The notes: a model not told the origin generated them from the sequence alone. Shown: positions 1 through 8,648, numbered from the stretch's first letter. The stretch: DNA of 64,000 nt from Methylobacterium symbioticum (GCF_902141845.1 NZ_CABFPH010000005.1:59080-123079); one strand, 5' to 3'. Numbers and translations are program-made.

Positions 1-72
1 TCGCGTCCGTCCCCGCGGCGGCTCGCGCCGGGCGGTTGACAAGGCTCCGCCCACGATGCGCCATGCGCCACC

Positions 73-372
73 ATGGACGAGACGCCCGAGACCGCGCGCA
101 AGCCGCGGATCGCCATCACCTACTGCACACGCTGCAACTGGCTGTTGCGGTCGGCATGGATGGCGCAGGAACTTCTGTCCACCTTCGGCGAGGATCTCGG
201 CGAGGTCGCACTCCGGCCCGCGAGCGGGGGGGCCTTCAGCATCGTCGTGGACGGAGTGACCATCTGGGAGCGCGTCCGCGACGGCGGCTTCCCCGACGTG
301 AAGGCGCTGAAGCAGCGGGTGCGCGACCACCTCGACCCGAACCGCGATCTCGGTCATATCGACCGACCATGA
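73..372 (+). CDS. SelT/SelW/SelH (Rdx) family redox protein
   Basis: A 99-residue protein with the small Rdx thioredoxin-like fold signature: a beta strand ending in a C-T-R-C motif near residues 18-21, followed by the helix that begins NWLLRSAWMAQELL. Family members are selenoprotein W homologues with Cys in place of selenocysteine in most bacteria, and they are assumed to be thiol-redox proteins with an undefined partner. The length is typical of the family. The start at 73 keeps this whole domain; no clear Shine-Dalgarno precedes it, and a TTGACA-like box sits at 36-41, so a short leader is possible. Its stop overlaps the next start (ATGA at 369-372), so it is translationally coupled to the sensor kinase. 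Family call is good; the substrate is unknown. Confidence 0.85.
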   Translation: MDETPETARKPRIAITYCTRCNWLLRSAWMAQELLSTFGEDLGEVALRPASGGAFSIVVDGVTIWERVRDGGFPDVKALKQRVRDHLDPNRDLGHIDRP

Positions 373-2645
373 ACCGGCCGGCGATCACGGGACACGAGGA
401 ACCGTCGGGTCAGGACGCGCCCGGAGCCAGGGTGGCCGAGCCGCCGGGCCAGACGCGCGCGGCGGCTCAGGCGATCCCGGCCGGCGAGCGGAAGCCGGGC
501 TGGTTCGCGCGCCGCTTCGGCCGCAACGGGTTCTCCACGCAGGTCTATCTCGTCGCGCTCGTCATCGCGCTGATCGGTCCGGGTCTCCTGTTCACCGCGA
601 TCCTGCTGATGCGCTACGCCGCGGCCGAGCGCGCGCGGTTCGAGCAGGATGCCCGCGAGAACGTGCGCGGCATCGCGCTCTCGGTCGATCGCGATACGGC
701 GGGTCTCGTCTCGGTTCTGCAGACCCTCGCGACCTCGCCGCGCCTCCGGGCCGGCGATTTCGACGCCTTCGACGCACAGGCCCGGCTCGTGCGCGACGCG
801 ATCGACCTCGACATCATCCTGCGCAAGCCGGACGGGCAGCAACTGGTCAATACCGGCGTCAAGCGCGGCGCACCGCTGCCCGTGACCGCGCTGCCCTTCG
901 ACACGGAAATCGCGTCCGGCGCGCAGCGTGCGATGGTCTCCGGCTACGTGCCGGGCCCGATGCCGGATCTGGCGACCTACGCCGTCGCCGTGCCGGTCAT
1001 GGTCGAGGGGGATGTGCCGTTCATCCTCAGCTTCAATGCGCCGCTCGGCCGGCTCCAGGGCATCCTCGCCCGCGAGGTCGTCGAGGGCTGGACCACCGGC
1101 ATCTCCGACCGTGACCAGACGGTGCTCGCACGCCTGCCCGATCCGGGCGCCGTCGTGGGACGGCCCCGCCTCGCGACGCTGCGGCAGGCGCAGACCGCCA
1201 CGCCGGGGGTCTGGGAGGGCAAGGACCGGCAGCGCAAGCCCGTTGTCGTGGTCGAGGCGCGCTCGCGGCTCACCGGCTGGACGGTGGGGGCGAGCATCCC
1301 GCAGGCACTGGTGGATGCGCGCCTGCGCCGCTGGACCTGGGCCTTCGGCGGCTTCGGCCTCCTCGTCCTCGCCACCTCGTCGGTGCTGGCGGTCAATCTG
1401 TGGTCGCGGGTCTCGCGTCCCCTGCGCCAGCTCGCGGCCTCCGGTCCGGCGCTCGCCCGCGGCGAGGCGATCCCGCGCATCGCCTCGCCGGTGCACGAGA
1501 TTCGGCGCCTCGCCGACGTGCTCTCCGACGCGTCGCTGCGCCTGCGCACCCGCGAGGCCGAGCGCGACCGGGCGCTCGACGATGCCAAGCGCGGCCTCTC
1601 GGCCCTGCGCGAAAGCGAGGCGCGCTTCCGGCACATGGCGGATTCGGCACCCGCCCTGATCTGGATGACGGACGAGAATGCCGAGGTCAGCTTCGTCAAC
1701 ATGCATTTCGACCACCTCTTCGGCATCCCGGCCGTCGAGCTGGCCGATTCCGGCTGGCGCCGCATCGTGCACCCCGACGATGTCGAGGCCTTCTCGGAGG
1801 CCTTCTCCGACGCCTTCGCGGCGCGCGTGCCCTTCCGCAGCGAGGTGCGGGTGATCGATCGCGGCGGCGCCGTCCGCTGGCTGCGCTGCGAGGGCGTGCC
1901 GCGCCTGGACGATGCGGGGCGGTTCCTCGGCTATACGGGCTGCAACGTCGACATCACCGATGCGAAATTCGCCGAGGAGCACCTGCTGCTCCTGATCCAC
2001 GAGCTGAACCACCGGGTGAAGAACACGCTCGCCACGGTGCAGTCGATCGCCAACCAGTCCCTGCGCGGTCTCGACGGCGAGGCGGCGGATGCGGCCCGCG
2101 CCGCCTTCGAGGCGCGGCTCTTGGCGCTCGCCCGCGTCCACGACGTGCTCACGCGCGAGAGCTGGGAGGGCGCCGAACTCGGCGCCGTGGTGGCCGACGC
2201 GATCCGCCCGCTCGATGCCGCGGATGCCGAATCCGCGCGCTTCTCCGTCGAGGGACCGTCCCTCCGCCTGCCGCCGCGCGTCGCTCTCTCCATCGCCATG
2301 GCCTTGCACGAGCTCGGCACCAACGCGGTGAAGTACGGCGCTCTCTCCCAAGAAACCGGCCACGTCTCCATCACATGGACGGTGCGCCGCGAGGAGGAAA
2401 CGCGCCTCACACTGCGCTGGGCGGAGAGTGGCGGACCTGCGGTGAAGAAGCCGACGCGCACGGGCTTCGGCTCGCGCCTGATCGAGCGCGGCCTCGCCCG
2501 GGAACTCGCCGGCGAGGTCCACTTGAACTACGAGCTGAGCGGCGTGGTCTGCATCATCGACGCACCCGTGCCGCCGCCCGGCCTGTTGGAGCGCAAGGCT
2601 GGAATCGCGCCGCCCAGGATCGCGCCCCTGCCGCTGCCAGGCTGA
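369..2645 (+). CDS. HWE-family membrane sensor histidine kinase with PAS domain
   Basis: A 758-residue kinase. A membrane segment at about 60-82 and another at about 322-342 bracket a periplasmic sensor domain. A HAMP-like linker follows, then a PAS domain (about 414-535) ending in a GYTGCNVDIT PAC-type segment. The kinase core has the phospho-acceptor His in NHRVKN (about residue 548), the N-box HELGTNAVKYG (about 647) and the W-x-E of RWAESGGP (about 684-686), which define the HWE class common in Rhizobiales. No receiver domain or partner regulator is adjacent, so its output is unknown; HWE kinases often feed the PhyR general stress pathway. The start at 369 overlaps the stop of the SelW-like gene; a much longer upstream frame in the same phase is only the antisense-free shadow of that gene and was not used. 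Confidence 0.9.
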   Translation: MNRPAITGHEEPSGQDAPGARVAEPPGQTRAAAQAIPAGERKPGWFARRFGRNGFSTQVYLVALVIALIGPGLLFTAILLMRYAAAERARFEQDARENVRGIALSVDRDTAGLVSVLQTLATSPRLRAGDFDAFDAQARLVRDAIDLDIILRKPDGQQLVNTGVKRGAPLPVTALPFDTEIASGAQRAMVSGYVPGPMPDLATYAVAVPVMVEGDVPFILSFNAPLGRLQGILAREVVEGWTTGISDRDQTVLARLPDPGAVVGRPRLATLRQAQTATPGVWEGKDRQRKPVVVVEARSRLTGWTVGASIPQALVDARLRRWTWAFGGFGLLVLATSSVLAVNLWSRVSRPLRQLAASGPALARGEAIPRIASPVHEIRRLADVLSDASLRLRTREAERDRALDDAKRGLSALRESEARFRHMADSAPALIWMTDENAEVSFVNMHFDHLFGIPAVELADSGWRRIVHPDDVEAFSEAFSDAFAARVPFRSEVRVIDRGGAVRWLRCEGVPRLDDAGRFLGYTGCNVDITDAKFAEEHLLLLIHELNHRVKNTLATVQSIANQSLRGLDGEAADAARAAFEARLLALARVHDVLTRESWEGAELGAVVADAIRPLDAADAESARFSVEGPSLRLPPRVALSIAMALHELGTNAVKYGALSQETGHVSITWTVRREEETRLTLRWAESGGPAVKKPTRTGFGSRLIERGLARELAGEVHLNYELSGVVCIIDAPVPPPGLLERKAGIAPPRIAPLPLPG

Positions 2646-2662
2646 TCGATGATGATGCGGCG

Positions 2663-3526
2663 ATGACGGACGGAATCGCCTTTGGCTTCGTGGATCTGCC
2701 AGGCCTGCGCCTCCATCTCGCCGAGGCCGGCCCGATCGAAGGCGCGCCAACAATCCTCCTGCACGGCTTCCCCGAATTCTGGTTCGGCTGGCGCCACCAG
2801 ATTGGGCCTCTCGTCGCCGGCGGTCTACGTCTACTGATATCGGACCAGCGCGGCTATAATCTCAGCGGCAAGCCGGAAGCCGTCGAGGCTTATCATCTCG
2901 ATCGCCTCGCCGCCGATGTCGTCGGCCTTGCCGATGCGCGCGGAATCGGCCGGTTCCGCTTGGTCGGTCACGATTGGGGCGGTCTCGTCGCCTGGTGGAT
3001 CGCTAGCTTCCATCCGGACCGGGTGGAACGGCTCGCCATCCTCAATGCACCGCATCCCGGCATTGCGGGGGCATATATGCTCCGCCACCCGGGGCAATGG
3101 CTCCGGAGCGCCTATGTCGCGCTGTTCCAGATCCCGCGCTGGCCCGAAGCGTGGCTTCTCGCCGACGACTGCGCCGCCCTGCGCGAGACCCTTGTGGCGA
3201 CCGGTCGACGGGGCACCTTTCGGGAGGCCGAACTCGACCGCTACACCGCTGCCTGGAACGAGCCCGGCGCGATGACCGCGATGCTGAATTGGTATCGAGC
3301 CCTGGTCCGCCTGCCGCGTCACCCGTCGCCGCCGATCCAGGCGCCGACCCTGGTGATCTGGGGGCGGCGTGATCACGCGCTGCAATCGGGCCTCGCCGAG
3401 GCGAGCCTCGATCTTTGCGCGGACGGCCGTATCCTGTGGTTTGCCGAGGCAACCCACTGGGTGCAGCACGAGGAGGCCGACGGCGTGAACGCGGCGCTCC
3501 TCGACTTCCTGCGGCCTGTCCCGTGA
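2663..3526 (+). CDS. alpha/beta hydrolase, epoxide hydrolase-like
   Basis: A 287-residue alpha/beta-hydrolase-fold enzyme. The oxyanion-hole motif HGFPEFW starts at about residue 34, the nucleophile is Asp104 in GHDWGG, the acid is probably Asp237 in GRRDHAL, and the base is His265 in THWVQHEE. An Asp nucleophile and the HGxP motif place it with soluble epoxide hydrolases and haloacid or haloalkane dehalogenases rather than Ser esterases. No signal peptide is seen, so it should be cytoplasmic. The ATG at 2663 lies 17 bases after the kinase stop; the region between is read-through distance, so co-transcription is likely. The substrate cannot be read from the sequence; epoxide versus organohalide remains open. 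Confidence 0.85.
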   Translation: MTDGIAFGFVDLPGLRLHLAEAGPIEGAPTILLHGFPEFWFGWRHQIGPLVAGGLRLLISDQRGYNLSGKPEAVEAYHLDRLAADVVGLADARGIGRFRLVGHDWGGLVAWWIASFHPDRVERLAILNAPHPGIAGAYMLRHPGQWLRSAYVALFQIPRWPEAWLLADDCAALRETLVATGRRGTFREAELDRYTAAWNEPGAMTAMLNWYRALVRLPRHPSPPIQAPTLVIWGRRDHALQSGLAEASLDLCADGRILWFAEATHWVQHEEADGVNAALLDFLRPVP

Positions 3527-3712
3527 TCCTTGGATCGTGGGACGGTTCACACCCTGTTGAACGTTCAGCCGCCGGTTCGACCCCCGCGGGGCGTGGCGCC
3601 TGTCCGTCCCGCTCTGAGGTGCTAATGGCGGGACGCAGAGGGCGAGATGAGATCGCCTACGGCCTCTGCCTCTGCCAATCCAACCGGTGCGAACGGACCC
3701 CGCGGCTGCCCC

Positions 3713-4111
3713 TCAATCTTGCGGCAAATCCGGCGTGATGCCGAGGCGGTCGAGGCCTTCCTCGAGGAGATCGCTGGCGTTCGGAACACCGAGCAACTCG
3801 TAGGCGGCTCCCTCGCCCGCCGCCTCGCGGTCCCGGGCGAAGCGAACGGCATCGGCCCATTCCTCCGGCTCCATGTCCCCGCGTCCGACGTAGAGCAGAG
3901 CGAGCAGGTTGGCCCGCTCGTCATCGTTCAGGCTCGCGATCGCTCCGCGGATCTCCCGTTCCGTGGCGTCGTCCGTTCCCGAGACCAGCACGTCGGTCGA
4001 GCCGTCATCAATCGGGTTCGAACCGGAATACGGATCCGTGGCCCCTTCCTTCACCTCGACGGCGCGCAGCCGCAGAACGAACTCGGTGACCTTGTCGACG
4101 GCGATGTCCAT
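3713..4111 (-). CDS. DUF3775 family protein
   Basis: A 132-residue acidic protein that opens MDIAVDKVTEFVLRLRAVEVKE and contains the central block ASLNDDERANLLALLYVGRGDMEPEEW, the conserved core of the DUF3775 family. The function of that family is unknown. Two helices with a conserved W and a stretch of Glu/Asp suggest a small cytoplasmic protein. The start at 4111 is supported by a GGAG box six bases upstream on the minus strand; longer frames extend into the repeat at 4379-4483 and have no initiation signal. It converges on the hydrolase and diverges from the secreted protein that follows. Confidence 0.8.
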   Translation of the reverse strand: MDIAVDKVTEFVLRLRAVEVKEGATDPYSGSNPIDDGSTDVLVSGTDDATEREIRGAIASLNDDERANLLALLYVGRGDMEPEEWADAVRFARDREAAGEGAAYELLGVPNASDLLEEGLDRLGITPDLPQD

Positions 4112-4339
4112 GAAACGCTCCAACTGACACGAGCCCGCCCGGCGAGCATGTCCGGTCTTGAACGGATCGCTTCGGAATTCGATCCCGCTTGCCCAGGCCT
4201 TCGAGCCGCCAACCAGCGAGGTCGCAACCGGTTCATGATTGTTGAAAGCGCGGCCTCTCGGAGCGTTTGCGGGTGTCCGCGCGTTCCGGGGCGAGAAGCG
4301 GGGCCATGGGGACCTGCGAGGAGGATAGCGAACGCCAAC

Positions 4340-5890
4340 ATGAGGAGCGCGCACGAGACCAAACGAATCGGACCGGCTGGAGCGCTCTTCGCCGAAGCGG
4401 ATACCGGTTCGGCGAAACAGAGCGCGTGGAAACATGGGCCTGAAGCCGTTCCCGATTCAAGCGCGATCGGGAACGGCTTCAGGCGTGCCCGTGTCGGCTT
4501 CCTCATTGCGCTGATCCTCGGAGTCCCCGCCGCTCCAGTGCCCGCGCGCGCGCAGTCGGATGCCCTGCCGCCAACCTGCTACCGTACGGGGGGCGGTGCG
4601 CTTGAGATCTGCAGGGATGGGGGCGAGGCGGAAGGCGTCTTCTTCGCGCCAGGCCCTTGTGCGTTCGCCCGCAGCGTGCAGATCGTCCGTCTCGCCACGA
4701 GTGACAGACCCGGACCGCTGCAGGTTGTCTACCATGGAGAGACGCCGCTGAACGAAGGGCGGGGCGGCAAGCCCTGCTTGGAGCGCCGCGCACTCGATCC
4801 AAGCGACAGCGGCGCAGTGCGCGCTGGCCGTGCCGTCGAGCAACTCGCCACCCTGATGCCGCCCAGCGCGGCGCGTCTGTGGGAGGAGATCCGTTCCCCA
4901 GAACGGCCCCGCCGAGGACGCCGCCGAGGCAGCCGAACGGAAGCTGCTCCGGAGCCTGCGGCCGAAGTGGGTGTCCGGCCGCGCGACCCGATCGTCGTCG
5001 CGGGCCGCGACTGGGCCGGCGAGGACTATGTCCATGTCTTCCTGCTTGCGACGGTGGGCGAGGGCGAGCAGGCCAGACGCGTCCAGATCCAGGCGCGGAC
5101 CTACGATTTCGAGACGTTCGACGTCCGTAGCCGCAGCGAGGACGGGTACGGCGTTGCCTGGACGCCGTTCACGAGCGGGCGAAATCGGGAGGGAGCCGGA
5201 CCGGCGGCCGTCCTCGACGAGACCGGTCGTCCGGTCGTCGGCAATTGCACGGGCGAAGCTCCGGACGCGCCGGCTCTCGGCGGCTCGGTCAGCGTGAGCG
5301 AACGCACCTACCACTACTTCTACACCGACGTAGTTCCGGAGGATTGCCGCGAGCCGGCCGCCCTGCGGCGCACCGCGCTCTATCTGCGCACCGCCCGAGA
5401 CCTCAACGCCCCGCGCGTCTGGTCGGCGCCGCGTATCCTGATCCAGGGCCTACCCGCGGGGAGCTTCGTGCGGGTCGCGAAGGCGAAAGGAATGGAGCGC
5501 TGGGTGGTCTCCTACACCTGTCGGCGGCCCGCCAACGCCCCGGGCGGCCCGGTGCCGGATATCTGCGTCCAATACACCGCCGACCTGTCCCTCGATGGGA
5601 TCGGCCAGCTCAAGCTATACGCGGACCCGGTCGCGGCGCAGCGCTCGCCGGCCTATCTCGGCCTGCGCTCGGGCGGAGACGGCAGCGGCCGCTACGACCG
5701 GGCCGCGCATTCCTGGATGACCGACCGCTATGGGAATCTGGATACGCCGGGCATCTTCTCGGTCAAGGGCGGCTTCCTGACCTGGCTCGATCGGCTCGCC
5801 CCCAGCGCGAACGGTGGCCAGGCCTCGGCCCTGTACGGCCGGCCGACATACTGGGCCACTTGGACCGTTCGCTCTCTCGCGCCTCGGTAA
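4340..5890 (+). CDS. secreted protein of unknown function
   Basis: I do not recognise this family. From the hydrophobic segment VGFLIALILGVPAAPVPARAQ onward it looks like a normal exported protein: Sec-type signal with an A-x-A-like cleavage site near residue 72, then about 445 residues with several Cys (CYRTGG, GPCAF, CLERR, VGNCTG, EDCRE, SYTCRR, DICVQY), consistent with disulfides in the periplasm. A Pro/Arg-rich linker (about residues 198-218) separates two halves. The start is doubtful. The only in-frame ATG or GTG before the signal is 4340, which puts about 45 residues encoded largely by repeat copy A in front of the signal. Either the repeat lengthened the N-terminus or initiation uses a rare codon near 4484. 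No functional hint comes from neighbours. Confidence 0.65.
   Translation: MRSAHETKRIGPAGALFAEADTGSAKQSAWKHGPEAVPDSSAIGNGFRRARVGFLIALILGVPAAPVPARAQSDALPPTCYRTGGGALEICRDGGEAEGVFFAPGPCAFARSVQIVRLATSDRPGPLQVVYHGETPLNEGRGGKPCLERRALDPSDSGAVRAGRAVEQLATLMPPSAARLWEEIRSPERPRRGRRRGSRTEAAPEPAAEVGVRPRDPIVVAGRDWAGEDYVHVFLLATVGEGEQARRVQIQARTYDFETFDVRSRSEDGYGVAWTPFTSGRNREGAGPAAVLDETGRPVVGNCTGEAPDAPALGGSVSVSERTYHYFYTDVVPEDCREPAALRRTALYLRTARDLNAPRVWSAPRILIQGLPAGSFVRVAKAKGMERWVVSYTCRRPANAPGGPVPDICVQYTADLSLDGIGQLKLYADPVAAQRSPAYLGLRSGGDGSGRYDRAAHSWMTDRYGNLDTPGIFSVKGGFLTWLDRLAPSANGGQASALYGRPTYWATWTVRSLAPR
4379..4483 (+). repeat. dispersed double-hairpin repeat, copy A
   Basis: First of three copies of an intergenic repeat (others at 20937-21040 and, inverted, 51526-51338). 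The head (4379-4441) contains GCGCTCT and TTCGCCGAA matched downstream by TTCGGCG and AGAGCGC, so it can fold on itself. The tail (4439-4483) is a perfect 18-bp stem with a 9-base loop: it opens CCTGAAGCCGTTCCCGAT and closes with the exact reverse complement. The copy lies inside the 5' part of the open frame 4340-5890. Structure resembles REP/BIME-type elements; mobility is not shown. Confidence 0.85.
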
Positions 5891-6013
5891 GACTTTTCAT
5901 CAGCGCAGAAATGTTATCCGCTCAACTTAATTCAGTCGAGATCGGCATACCCGGCTAGAAATAAGGGATAATTTAATAAACCTGCCGACTTATGGCGGCG
6001 GGGTATCTGTGGC

Positions 6014-6043
6014 TCCCGGTCGAGGCACGGCTCTCGACCGGGA
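6014..6043. other. 11-bp perfect inverted repeat in a gene gap
   Basis: The 264-base gap between the secreted protein (ends 5890) and the diguanylate cyclase (starts 6155) holds a perfect 11-bp stem, TCCCGGTCGAG (6014-6024) and CTCGACCGGGA (6033-6043), with an 8-base loop. No U-run follows on either strand. It may end the upstream transcript or fold in the leader of the cyclase mRNA. The segment 5891-5990 just before it is distinctly AT-rich and could hold the cyclase promoter. Confidence 0.5.
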
Positions 6044-6154
6044 CAGTCTCGGGGCCTATACGTCCGTTCTTATCAGGGACAACGATCCATCGAGAGTCAC
6101 GCCGGCGTCCGGCTGTTGCGGTCATGATCGTGATGAGGGGCTGAGAAGCGAGCG

Positions 6155-7303
6155 ATGCGCCTCGACATCACGACTCTGCTGATCGTGACCTTCGCGTTGA
6201 CCTTTCTGGTCGGCCTGCTGTTTCTGCTTTCCTGGCGTCAGTCGCGCGACATGCCGGCGCTGCTCGTCTGGGGCATCGCGCATCTGGCAGGGTCGGTCGC
6301 GTCGGCCGGTCTCGCCCTGCGGGGGCAGATCCCCGACGCCGTCTCGATCGGGCTCTCAAACACCGTGATGATCGCGGCCTACGGGCTGATCTGGAGCGGT
6401 ATCCGCAGCTTCGAGGGGCGCGCGTTCCGTCCCGTCGCGACCTTCGCGGGTGCCGCCCTCTGGGTCGTGCTCTGTCTCGTGCCGGCCTTCTACGAGGCGA
6501 TCGCGGCGCGGATCGTCGTCGCCTCGACCATCGCCGCCATCTATACCGGGCACGGCGCGCTGATGCTCTGGCCTCGCGGACGGGAGCCCCTGCCATCGCG
6601 CCGGCCGGCCGCGCTGCTCCTCACCGTCTACGCGGCCTGCTATGCGATCCGCGTCCCGGCCACGCTCCTCGCACCGCCGACCGAACTTCGAAGCCCCCTC
6701 GATTCGGCCTGGGTCACCGTGCTGTGCCTGGCCTCGATGCTGTTCACGCTGGTCGTCGCCTTCCTGTTCACGGCGCTGGCCAAGGAACGCGCCGAGCACC
6801 GCCAGCGCGTCGCCGCATCGACGGATTCGCTGACCGGCGTCGCCAACCGCCGCGCATTCTTCGGTCGCGCCGAGGCCCTGACGGCGACCGGACGGCCGCT
6901 GACTCTGGTCCTGTTCGATCTCGATCACTTCAAGGCGATCAACGACAGCTACGGTCACGGGATCGGCGACACCGTGCTGATCGCGTTCTGTGAGGTCGCG
7001 TGCACGCTGCTGCCGCCCGATGCGCTGTTCGGCCGCCTCGGCGGCGAGGAGTTCGGCTGCCTCTTGGTCGCGCGCGAGCCGAAGGCAGTTGTCGCGCAGG
7101 TCGAGTGTGTGCGACAGGCCTTCGCCGCCATCAGGGTCGCCGACCTGCCGGACCTGCGCCTCCGCGCAAGCGCGGGCGTCGCGTGCGGATCCGGCATCCG
7201 CTTCGACCTCTTGATGCGGCGTGCCGATGCGGCACTCTACGCGGCCAAGCGCGGCGGTCGCGATCGGATCGCGGTGGCAGACGTCGCCTTGAAGGCGGCA
7301 TGA
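6155..7303 (+). CDS. membrane diguanylate cyclase (GGDEF)
   Basis: A 382-residue protein with an N-terminal half of about six to seven hydrophobic segments (first at residues 6-25, last at about 186-208) and a C-terminal GGDEF domain starting near TDSLTGVANRRAFF. The active-site motif reads GGEEF at about residues 296-300 and the DLDHFKAIND metal and guanine motif is intact, so it should convert two GTP to c-di-GMP at the inner membrane. The allosteric RxxD I-site that normally sits nine to six residues before GGEEF is absent (the sequence there is PPDA), so product inhibition by that site is not expected. The start at 6155 follows GAAGCGAGCG, a weak ribosome site. It overlaps nothing but is followed after 10 bases by slyX. 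Confidence 0.9.
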   Translation: MRLDITTLLIVTFALTFLVGLLFLLSWRQSRDMPALLVWGIAHLAGSVASAGLALRGQIPDAVSIGLSNTVMIAAYGLIWSGIRSFEGRAFRPVATFAGAALWVVLCLVPAFYEAIAARIVVASTIAAIYTGHGALMLWPRGREPLPSRRPAALLLTVYAACYAIRVPATLLAPPTELRSPLDSAWVTVLCLASMLFTLVVAFLFTALAKERAEHRQRVAASTDSLTGVANRRAFFGRAEALTATGRPLTLVLFDLDHFKAINDSYGHGIGDTVLIAFCEVACTLLPPDALFGRLGGEEFGCLLVAREPKAVVAQVECVRQAFAAIRVADLPDLRLRASAGVACGSGIRFDLLMRRADAALYAAKRGGRDRIAVADVALKAA

Positions 7304-7313
7304 CGAGGCAGTG

Positions 7314-7517
7314 ATGGACGAGGTCGAACGGCTGACGCGACTGGAAATGCGCCTGACCGAATATGACGTGACGATCGAGGACCTCAATCGTGTCGTCACC
7401 GAGCAGTGGCGCCTGATCGATCGGCTGACGCGCCAGGTCGCTGCCATGCAGGAGCAGGTGGAGACTCTGACCGAGCGCGCCGGTCCCCGCGCCCCTGAGG
7501 TGCCGCCGCATTACTGA
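7314..7517 (+). CDS. slyX: SlyX family protein
   Basis: A 67-residue, highly charged coiled-coil protein with the SlyX pattern: EVERLTRLEMRLTEYDVTIEDLN, a heptad stretch over residues 4-56, and the characteristic Pro-rich C-terminus ending PPHY. The function of SlyX is not established despite its name. The ATG at 7314 is preferred over the in-frame GTG at 7311 because ACGAGG lies at a workable distance. It sits 10 bases after the diguanylate cyclase stop and converges on mxaB with 25 bases between. Confidence 0.9.
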   Translation: MDEVERLTRLEMRLTEYDVTIEDLNRVVTEQWRLIDRLTRQVAAMQEQVETLTERAGPRAPEVPPHY

Positions 7518-7542
7518 TCGGGCCAGAAATACCCGCATCCTG

Positions 7543-8154
7543 TCAGGGAATCTGCCGCGCTATTTCGAGCTTTTTCCTGATGGATGCGCAGGAATTAACG
7601 ACGCTTCGATAGCCGATCGACAAAATGTCGGCGATGTTTCTGTAGCTATTGCCATCATTGAGCAGAGTATAGATCTGGAGTTCTCGGGCGTTCAGGGCGC
7701 TATGCCGCTCTTGATGATGCGTTGCGATTGCCGTCGCCAGATCATGGGGCAGGTAGGGGTGGTTTCGGCGGATGCTGGCGAAGGCTTCCAGGAAATCGCG
7801 CACCGGCAGGTCCTTGAACAGGAAGCCGCTGGCCCCGGCCTCCAGGCAGCGCGCCGCGATGACGGGATCGCGATGCATGCTGAGGACGAGGATGCGCGCC
7901 TTCGCCTCGAGCGCGCGCATGCGGCGGATCAGCGAGAGACCGGCGAGTCCGTTGCCCGCGAAGGCAAGATCGACCACCGCGACGTCCGGCCGGGTCCGAT
8001 GAAAGAGCCGGTAGCCCGAGACCGGATCGGCCGCCTCGAACAGGCTCGCCACGCCGGCATCCTCGAGGATCCGCCGGATGCCCTGCCGCACGATCGGGTG
8101 ATCGTCCACGATCAGCACCCGCGTCTCGGGCGGGATCGCCGTGGCGCCCGTCAT
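7543..8154 (-). CDS. mxaB: MxaB, NarL-type response regulator of methanol oxidation
   Basis: A 203-residue response regulator. The receiver has the acidic pair and phospho-acceptor (VLIVDDHPIV; VAVVDLAF) and the conserved Lys in GFLFKDLP. A LuxR-type helix-turn-helix follows (LNARELQIYTLLNDGNSYRNIADILSIGYRSVVNSCASIRKKL). Position as last gene of the mxa order, after mxaH, matches MxaB, known to be needed for expression of methanol dehydrogenase genes in Methylobacterium. The start overlaps the mxaH stop by 4 bases (ATGA). The DNA for the C-terminal half (about 7545-7700) is clearly richer in A and T than the rest of the cluster. No sensor kinase is adjacent. Confidence 0.88.
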   Translation of the reverse strand: MTGATAIPPETRVLIVDDHPIVRQGIRRILEDAGVASLFEAADPVSGYRLFHRTRPDVAVVDLAFAGNGLAGLSLIRRMRALEAKARILVLSMHRDPVIAARCLEAGASGFLFKDLPVRDFLEAFASIRRNHPYLPHDLATAIATHHQERHSALNARELQIYTLLNDGNSYRNIADILSIGYRSVVNSCASIRKKLEIARQIP

Positions 8155-8648
8155 GGCCGATCCTGCGCGGTGTAGCGCGCGCGCAGCCGCGCGAGGGCCG
8201 CATCCCGAGGCAGGCCGGTGCGGCGAATGGTGATGTAATGCTGGCACAACTCGCCGTAGAGCTGGCGGCGCCCGCTGGCGGCGGCGATCCCGGTCAGGTC
8301 GCCGATCAGGGTGGCGGGCGCCTCGGCGGCGCCGATCTCGGCGAGCATCGTCTCGAGCTGCGCCGTCCGGTTGGCGATCATCCGCGGATCCTCGACGAAG
8401 CTCTGCCGCGCGGCGGCGAGGTTCGCCTTGAGGCCGCCGAGAGCGGCCGGATCGATGCTCCCGTCGCTGGCCGCCCGTCGGGCGAGCCAGAGCGCCGGGT
8501 CGGTCGTGTCGGTCGGGCCGAGCCAATCGGCAGCGTCGGCCGGCCGGTCGCTGCGCGCGGCCACCGTGCCGGGCTCGCGCTCCGGCGCCTCCTCGCCACA
8601 ACCGGCGAGGAGGACCGTCAAGAGACCGAGCACGGTCCCGCGCCTCAC
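8151..8648 (-). CDS. mxaH: MxaH, putative lipoprotein
   Basis: A 165-residue protein with a short lipoprotein signal: charged MRRG, hydrophobic core, and lipobox LAGC with Cys17. The mature part is alpha-helical and ends with a segment resembling a helical bundle (QLYGELCQHYITIRRTGLP). The identification as MxaH comes from its place between mxaE and mxaB; its biochemical role is not established. It begins with GTG overlapping the mxaE stop (GTGA at 8645-8648) and its own stop overlaps mxaB, so translation is coupled both ways. Membrane attachment in the periplasm fits the other maturation proteins of the cluster. Confidence 0.8.
   Translation of the reverse strand: MRRGTVLGLLTVLLAGCGEEAPEREPGTVAARSDRPADAADWLGPTDTTDPALWLARRAASDGSIDPAALGGLKANLAAARQSFVEDPRMIANRTAQLETMLAEIGAAEAPATLIGDLTGIAAASGRRQLYGELCQHYITIRRTGLPRDAALARLRARYTAQDRP

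Noticed and set aside
354..2753. A 799-codon minus-strand frame
   Set aside because: Antisense to the HWE kinase, with low-complexity Arg/Ala/Gly/Asp composition and no domain.
3570..3610. tRNA-like T-loop (GGTTCGA) after the hydrolase gene
   Set aside because: The flanking bases do not form a 5-bp T stem, and no acceptor or anticodon arm is found.
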